A stretch of 64,000 nucleotides of DNA from Filimonas lacunae (GTDB lineage: Bacteria; Bacteroidota; Bacteroidia; Chitinophagales; Chitinophagaceae). Below the pieces are notes generated by a model that saw nothing but the letters and a program-made list of their open reading frames with translations, ran no database searches and had not been told where the DNA came from. The first letter of the stretch is position 1. Each line of letters starts with the position of its first letter. Below are positions 59,359 to 64,000 of the stretch, piece by piece. A program made the position numbers and the translations under genes. The DNA lies in assembly GCF_002355595.1 (NCBI RefSeq), contig NZ_AP017422.1:2728001-2792000 (forward strand), given 5' to 3'.

Positions 59359-59937
59359 CTAATACTGCTTTTCCCCCAACAACACCATCTTATTGTACCA
59401 TTTCCAGTAATAATCATTATACACGCCCTTCTTCACCGTACCCAATGCAGTGGTGCGCACGGCGGCGAAGCCGAATAGCTGAAAGTTTTGTTTTTTTACC
59501 GGGTGGTTGGTTATCTGGCGGCCGTTTTGCTGGTAGTCTTTCCAGCTTTCGTTGTCCAGTACAGAAATAATACGGGCGGTTTTGGTGGCAAAATCCGAAG
59601 GTTGCCACAGGGCTTTTATGGGCGAGCCGGCTTCTATGGCAAACAGGCGGTTTAAAAAAGTGTACAGTTTAAAGTCAAACTTGCCGGTGTTCACCTCTAC
59701 AAAAAACACTACGTGGTCGCTGTCCAGTATCAGGTTGCGCACCTTCATTAAATCGGGCTCCAGGTTGCGGAGGGTAATGCCGGAGTTGTCAATGGTGTTG
59801 GTAAATTGCAGGCGGCTGATATTAACCTGTTGTGCCACGCAAAACTCTTTTTCTACGCCTTTCTGGTATGCCCCGGCAAGTAACGTGGAAAAAGCGGTTT
59901 CGTCTGGATTAACAGTTAATAAAAGTACCTTTTTCAT
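59359..59937 (-). CDS. flavodoxin-fold NAD(P)H oxidoreductase-like protein
   Basis: 192 residues. The start MKKVLLLTVNPDETAFSTLL has the place and rhythm of the flavin phosphate loop of quinone-reductase-like flavodoxin folds (usual form: -x-x-x-S-x-S). The segment MKVRNLILDSDHVVFFVEVN is the second strand pair and AVRTTALGTVKKG a late loop. The canonical serine/threonine-rich loop and the W-x-x-G-P motif are not clear, so FMN binding is uncertain. G+C content is higher again than in the immunity genes, marking the end of the island. Function unknown. Confidence 0.6.
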   Translation of the reverse strand: MKKVLLLTVNPDETAFSTLLAGAYQKGVEKEFCVAQQVNISRLQFTNTIDNSGITLRNLEPDLMKVRNLILDSDHVVFFVEVNTGKFDFKLYTFLNRLFAIEAGSPIKALWQPSDFATKTARIISVLDNESWKDYQQNGRQITNHPVKKQNFQLFGFAAVRTTALGTVKKGVYNDYYWKWYNKMVLLGEKQY

Positions 59938-59981
59938 TGATCTGTCAAAAATAGGGATACCGGTTCATTATTAACAAGCTT

Positions 59982-62879
59982 TTACAAGGTTAAGGTGATG
60001 CGCGCAAACAAATACCGTCCGTTAAATCCGAATTGGGATACCGCCCGGGAATAGGTGAACCGGCCGGTGGAGGTGTTGTTGTAATGCTGTTGTTTATCCG
60101 GATATATGTCAAACAGGTTATTGGCGCCTACGTTTACCTGCAGATTTTTGTTCACCGTATAGCCCAGGGTAATATCGGTTAACAGCTTGCCGCCGTAGGT
60201 TTGGTCAATGGTTTCTATGGTGTTGCTATTAAAGGCATTGGCGGCCATGCTGGCCCCGCCGGTGGTGTCGGCCAGTGAACTCACTTTTCCAAAATAGCTC
60301 AGGCGCACCAGCAGGCTGTATTTGGCGTACCGGTATTGTAGGGTGAACACATCTTTGGTTTGCGGACTATAGGTTTCTATGCGCGACTGGTCGGCCCGGT
60401 TAAAATACGATGACAGCTGGCCGGTGTTGATCAGCACTTCTGAGCCGTGTATTGTAAGGGTGTTGTCCGCATTTCTTTTTACCCTGTTCTGAATGCTGCT
60501 ATGGGCCAGGTTGAGGGTAAGGCTTTGTTTGCTACCCCAGTTTTTGGTGTAACTAATAACGCCTTCAATGCCCCGGCTGCGGGTGTTGATGGCGTTGGCA
60601 AATACCGAAGCGGTGGCAGCGCCGGCGGCATTTAATGCATTCCCTAAGGCAATGCCTGCGGCGGAGTTGGTATTGCCCCGGAAGGTGTTGGATAATACAA
60701 TGCGGTCGTTTATATCAATTTGGTAAGCGTCTACGGTGATATCAAATCCGCGGGCAATTTTGGCGGTAGCACCTACGGAATAGGAGGTAGAGGTTTCCTG
60801 CTTCAATTTGGGGATGCCCAGTATCTCTGCAATTTTAGAATCGTTGGTAAACGTACCTGCCTGTACAGGCGTAAGCGTGCCGCCAATGGTTACAAACGAG
60901 GTGGTTACTTTGGAGTAATGTTCTTGTTGTAAAGAAGGGGCACGGAAACCGGAAGAGGTGGCGCCACGCAGCGATAACCAGTGCGTAAGCTTATAGCGGG
61001 TAGCTATTTTATAGTTGAGGGTAGAGCCGAAATCGGAAAAATGCTCATACCGTAAAGCGCCGGACACTAACCATTTACTGTTTACCTGTAATTCATTATC
61101 GGTATATACAGCTACGCTGGTACGGTTCCATGTTCCGCTGTTGGAGGGCAGAAAACCGGCAAACACCTGTGCACCTGCAATGCCCGCGAGGGAGTTGTTG
61201 CTGCTGGAATTAGTGGGGTTAGTAAGGTCGGCATAGGAGTTTATTTCCCCGGCGTCAATACCATACCCATCCACCCTGAATTCTGCACCAAAGGCGGTGT
61301 TCAGCCCTTTCATTACATCATGGTTTTTAGAGATGTCTATATTAGTTACACTCTGGTAGGTTTTGGTTTTTCCACTGTTAAAGCTGGTTTGCAGTTGATC
61401 GGCCGTCATGCCGCTCAGATAAGCCTGCGTATAATTCGCGGAATTACTCACCAGGTATTGATAGGTATTGGCTCCAAAGGTTTCGCTGGCATCCACCTGC
61501 CAGCCACCCAGCTTGCCTTTTACGCCGGCGGTGGCGTGATAGTCGCGCACTTTGGAGTTTTCGCCCGGTAAAAAGCCGATCGGGTATTTGGAAGCTACTA
61601 TGGCTGCTGCATTTGCAGATCCACTATTGCCGGCAGGAAAGCTGCCGGAGCCTGCCACAAAGTTAAAAGGGTAGCGGTACAGCCCGAAGGTGTAACCGTT
61701 TTTCCTATTGGCAATACCGGTAACGTATAACTCCAGGTTTTTACCAATCGGGTAGCCGAAGTTCAGCACCAGGCTACCACCTTTAATTTCGGTATTACCT
61801 ACCCGTATGTCAAAAGCATCCCGTGTTAATCCTTTGCTGGCGTTAATGCTGTCCGATTTATCTACGCCACCCACCGCAGGCCATAACTGGCCGGTATATA
61901 AACCGTTGCGGCTGGTGGGGCCGCGATACAGGTATTCGGCATTGAGTGATAAATAACCTTTTTGCATGGGTACACCATAGTTGGCGCTTACCTGGAAGTT
62001 GCGGCCGTCCGATACCTGTTTGCTGTTATCCAGCGGACTGGCGGGGTGCAGCTTGTTCCAGGCATAGTTTTTATCATAGCTGGTCACTTGCTCACCTACC
62101 GAACTGGTGAGGGTAAGTCCTTTGTTTTTTTTCAGCACGATATTAATAACACCAGCTATAGCATCTGAGCCATATTGCGCCGATGCGCCGTCGCGCAGCA
62201 CTTCTATGCGGTCAATAGCACTGGCGGGGATGGAGTTTAAATCGGTGCCGGTAGTGCCTTTGTTTACCGTGCCGTTTACATTTACCAGTGACGATTGATG
62301 ATAACGTTTGCCATTCACCAGCACCAGCACCTGGTCGGGGCCCAGGCCACGCAACTGGGCCGGGTCAATATGATCCGTGCCATCACCCAGGGCCTGTCTT
62401 ACCGAGTTAAAAGAAGGCGCCAGCAGGTTCAGCAACTGGGTAACATCCAGCTGACCTACCTGGTTGGCTATTTGCTTTAAAGGAATCACATCTACAGGTA
62501 CGGGACTTTCGGTAGCACTGCGTCGCGGGTTGCGTGAACCTACCACCACCACTTCCTGCATAGTTTCTTTTTGTGGCAAAAAGAGAGTTTGTGTTAACGT
62601 GCCGCCGTCTATAATGGTAATAAACACGGTGGCTGTCTGGTGGCCTACATAGCTAACGGTGATGCTATGCGCACCAGCTGGCAGTAGCAGTGCAAAATCG
62701 CCATTGATATCTGTTTGTATGGTTATCTTCCCGTTAGACACTGTGGCTCCGGCCAGCGGGCCTTCACTGCCCACTACATGTCCTTTCAGGTAACCACTGT
62801 TTTGCGCCAGAAGCGGCAATAGTAATAAGAGGAAAACGGGTGTCAGCAACCCGCGAAGGAGTAAGTGTGTCTTCTTCAT
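59982..62879 (-). CDS. TonB-dependent receptor with carboxypeptidase-like domain
   Basis: 965 residues from the ATG at 62879 (signal peptide KKTHLLLRGLLTPVFLLLLL; the ATG at 62894 is also possible). Order: carboxypeptidase-regulatory-like beta domain (about 28-105; GYLKGHVVGSEGPLAGATVS), plug (about 110-240; QEVVVVGSRNPRRSATESPV, QLRGLGPDQVLVLVNGKRYH, IDRIEVLRDGASAQYGSDAI), then a 22-strand-type barrel ending FGFNGRYLFARITLTL-like (aromatic C terminus). Not SusC-type and without SusD. Outer-membrane uptake of an unidentified ligand, energised by TonB. Upstream 250 bp contains only a terminator of the preceding gene. Confidence 0.93.
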   Translation of the reverse strand: MKKTHLLLRGLLTPVFLLLLLPLLAQNSGYLKGHVVGSEGPLAGATVSNGKITIQTDINGDFALLLPAGAHSITVSYVGHQTATVFITIIDGGTLTQTLFLPQKETMQEVVVVGSRNPRRSATESPVPVDVIPLKQIANQVGQLDVTQLLNLLAPSFNSVRQALGDGTDHIDPAQLRGLGPDQVLVLVNGKRYHQSSLVNVNGTVNKGTTGTDLNSIPASAIDRIEVLRDGASAQYGSDAIAGVINIVLKKNKGLTLTSSVGEQVTSYDKNYAWNKLHPASPLDNSKQVSDGRNFQVSANYGVPMQKGYLSLNAEYLYRGPTSRNGLYTGQLWPAVGGVDKSDSINASKGLTRDAFDIRVGNTEIKGGSLVLNFGYPIGKNLELYVTGIANRKNGYTFGLYRYPFNFVAGSGSFPAGNSGSANAAAIVASKYPIGFLPGENSKVRDYHATAGVKGKLGGWQVDASETFGANTYQYLVSNSANYTQAYLSGMTADQLQTSFNSGKTKTYQSVTNIDISKNHDVMKGLNTAFGAEFRVDGYGIDAGEINSYADLTNPTNSSSNNSLAGIAGAQVFAGFLPSNSGTWNRTSVAVYTDNELQVNSKWLVSGALRYEHFSDFGSTLNYKIATRYKLTHWLSLRGATSSGFRAPSLQQEHYSKVTTSFVTIGGTLTPVQAGTFTNDSKIAEILGIPKLKQETSTSYSVGATAKIARGFDITVDAYQIDINDRIVLSNTFRGNTNSAAGIALGNALNAAGAATASVFANAINTRSRGIEGVISYTKNWGSKQSLTLNLAHSSIQNRVKRNADNTLTIHGSEVLINTGQLSSYFNRADQSRIETYSPQTKDVFTLQYRYAKYSLLVRLSYFGKVSSLADTTGGASMAANAFNSNTIETIDQTYGGKLLTDITLGYTVNKNLQVNVGANNLFDIYPDKQQHYNNTSTGRFTYSRAVSQFGFNGRYLFARITLTL

Positions 62880-63074
62880 AATAGTAGTTTGCATACTTTC
62901 ATTCCAATGGCAATGCCTGTAGCAGTAACAGACATACTATCAATATGTTCATTATCAAACCACAATAGACCCCAACCTGTTGCAGTATGTAGTAAAACAC
63001 AGGTGTGCACTTCTGGCAAAAACTGTTTATTCCGTAAAAATGAGGTGGGGGAGGTTAGCTTGTATCATGGATAC

Positions 63075-63110
63075 AAAAAAGCCGCTTCCTACAGGTAGAA
63101 AGCGGCTTTT
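63075..63110 (-). terminator. intrinsic terminator after the edge gene
   Basis: AAAAGCCGCTT (63077-63087) pairs with AAGCGGCTTTT (63100-63110), extended inside by CTA/TAG; on the minus strand a T6 run follows. It lies 36 bp after the stop of the gene ending at 63147. Confidence 0.85.
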
Positions 63111-63146
63111 ACTTTATTCTAAAGTATTATTGATGCTAAAACGGCA

Positions 63147-64000
63147 CTAATACTCCTGGCCCTGCTGTGGATTGGCCCGCTGCTTTTGCTCTAATTTTTT
63201 ATTGGGAGCAGCTGGCTTTTTAGGAGCTGGTTTGGCTTTTTCAGCCGCTTCCTGCTTGTTGCGCTCCATGTTTTTAATAGATTGGTCGTCGAGCATTTTT
63301 TCGTCGCTTTTGCCACTCACATCATCTTTCAGTGGGCTGGGCATAGGGGCCTGACCGTCCTGCAGTTTAAAGTTGAACAGCTTTTCTACGTATTCCCATC
63401 TGCCGTTATTCCATTTAAAACCTTCATAATCACCATCCGGTACCAGCGAGCTTCGTCTGTCCGGGTGGCCGGTTGTGCTTACCAGGTGCTCAAAAACGAT
63501 CATGTCCATTTCGGCGTCGTAGTTCATACGGGCACGGGAGTCTTTCTTAAACTCCAGGAAAAAACGGTAAGCAGGCTGCGGGGGCTTGATGTCATCGTTC
63601 TTATAAGCAAAGAAAGGACCACCAAAACGGGGCTTGCCATCTTCGCCAAACGTAAGCACATCAATCCATTTTTTAGTAGTGGTGGCGTTGTTGTCGTCCA
63701 GCCCTATTAAAGTATAATATTTATGGTTGTTGAACGTTTTCATCACCATTTTATAATAGATAGCACCAATCCAGTTGAAGTTACTGCGTACACTATCCCA
63801 GGGCTCTTCGGCGTAATCGCTCATGTCAATCAGTGGAAACAGCTTTAACGATCCGTCTGGCGTGTTCATTTGGATACACCCGCGCTGACGGTGAAAAGCA
63901 TCGTCACGTTCAAACTGCCAGGTAAAAATGCGAAAAGTACTGTCTGGCGCATAAATGCGGGAGATGTTATCCACCGAATCAAAAGGGTAGTAGAACGAGT
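63147..64000 (-). CDS. hypothetical protein, cut at the right window edge
   Basis: At least 283 residues are visible; the frame stays open to the window edge, so the N terminus is missing (a GTG at 63974 is unlikely to be the start). The visible part has beta-rich stretches (FRIFTWQFERDD, GCIQMNTPDGSLKLFPLIDM, YYTLIGLDDNNATTTKKWID). A central domain reads DAEMDMIVFEHLVSTTGHPD, and the tail of about 60 residues is Lys/Ala/Pro/Gln-rich and disordered (KAKPAPKKPAAPNKKLEQKQ). Probably an exported Bacteroidota protein of unknown function. Confidence 0.75.
   Translation of the reverse strand, partial: SFYYPFDSVDNISRIYAPDSTFRIFTWQFERDDAFHRQRGCIQMNTPDGSLKLFPLIDMSDYAEEPWDSVRSNFNWIGAIYYKMVMKTFNNHKYYTLIGLDDNNATTTKKWIDVLTFGEDGKPRFGGPFFAYKNDDIKPPQPAYRFFLEFKKDSRARMNYDAEMDMIVFEHLVSTTGHPDRRSSLVPDGDYEGFKWNNGRWEYVEKLFNFKLQDGQAPMPSPLKDDVSGKSDEKMLDDQSIKNMERNKQEAAEKAKPAPKKPAAPNKKLEQKQRANPQQGQEY

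Overview
The window is a bacterial chromosome segment, most likely from a Bacteroidota genome of the Chitinophagaceae type. Supporting signs are a T9SS type B sorting domain, two PorP/SprF proteins, a SusC-like TonB barrel, a 5-fold beta-flower protein, a type iii T6SS tube protein (TssD), and promoters matching TAnnTTTG. The genus is inference. I see no tRNA, rRNA, insertion sequence or CRISPR array.

Left part (1-10.9 kb): a DUF3857/transglutaminase-like protein faces a minus-strand cluster with an mhqE/mhqD-like pair (ring-cleaving dioxygenase and serine hydrolase), a Crp/Fnr regulator, a pirin and a degenerate receiver-like protein. Two promoters of this cluster share a 22-bp element at identical spacing. 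Next come a collagen-like lipoprotein, a PAS-LuxR regulator, a GNAT acetyltransferase, a DUF4197 lipoprotein, small membrane proteins, a strong candidate structured RNA gene (about 9583-9741, minus) and a ParB-like/HAD gene pair.

Middle part (10.9-41.3 kb): a translationally linked pair in which a TonB plug sits inside an alpha-2-macroglobulin-like protein while the partner gene is a SusC barrel without a plug. It is followed by a PepSY reductase-like protein, a WG-repeat protein, two paralogous small secreted proteins with near-identical upstream blocks, a T9SS adhesin with its PorP protein, divergent FtsX-type permeases, WbqC, a second PorP, a BlaI/M56 sensor pair with a palindromic operator, and a membrane pyrophosphatase.

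Right part (41.5-64 kb): NAD(P)HX repair enzyme, serine hydrolase, GlmU-like protein, tpiA and lepA. Then comes a T6SS effector island (tssD, vgrG, TPR adaptor-like protein, Imm17-like protein, PAAR-RHS effector with a C-terminal HYD1-type ADP-ribosyltransferase toxin, two paralogous immunity candidates). The window ends with a flavodoxin-fold protein, a TonB receptor and a gene running off the right edge. The T6SS island carries delivery and effector genes only; no sheath, baseplate or ATPase genes are present.
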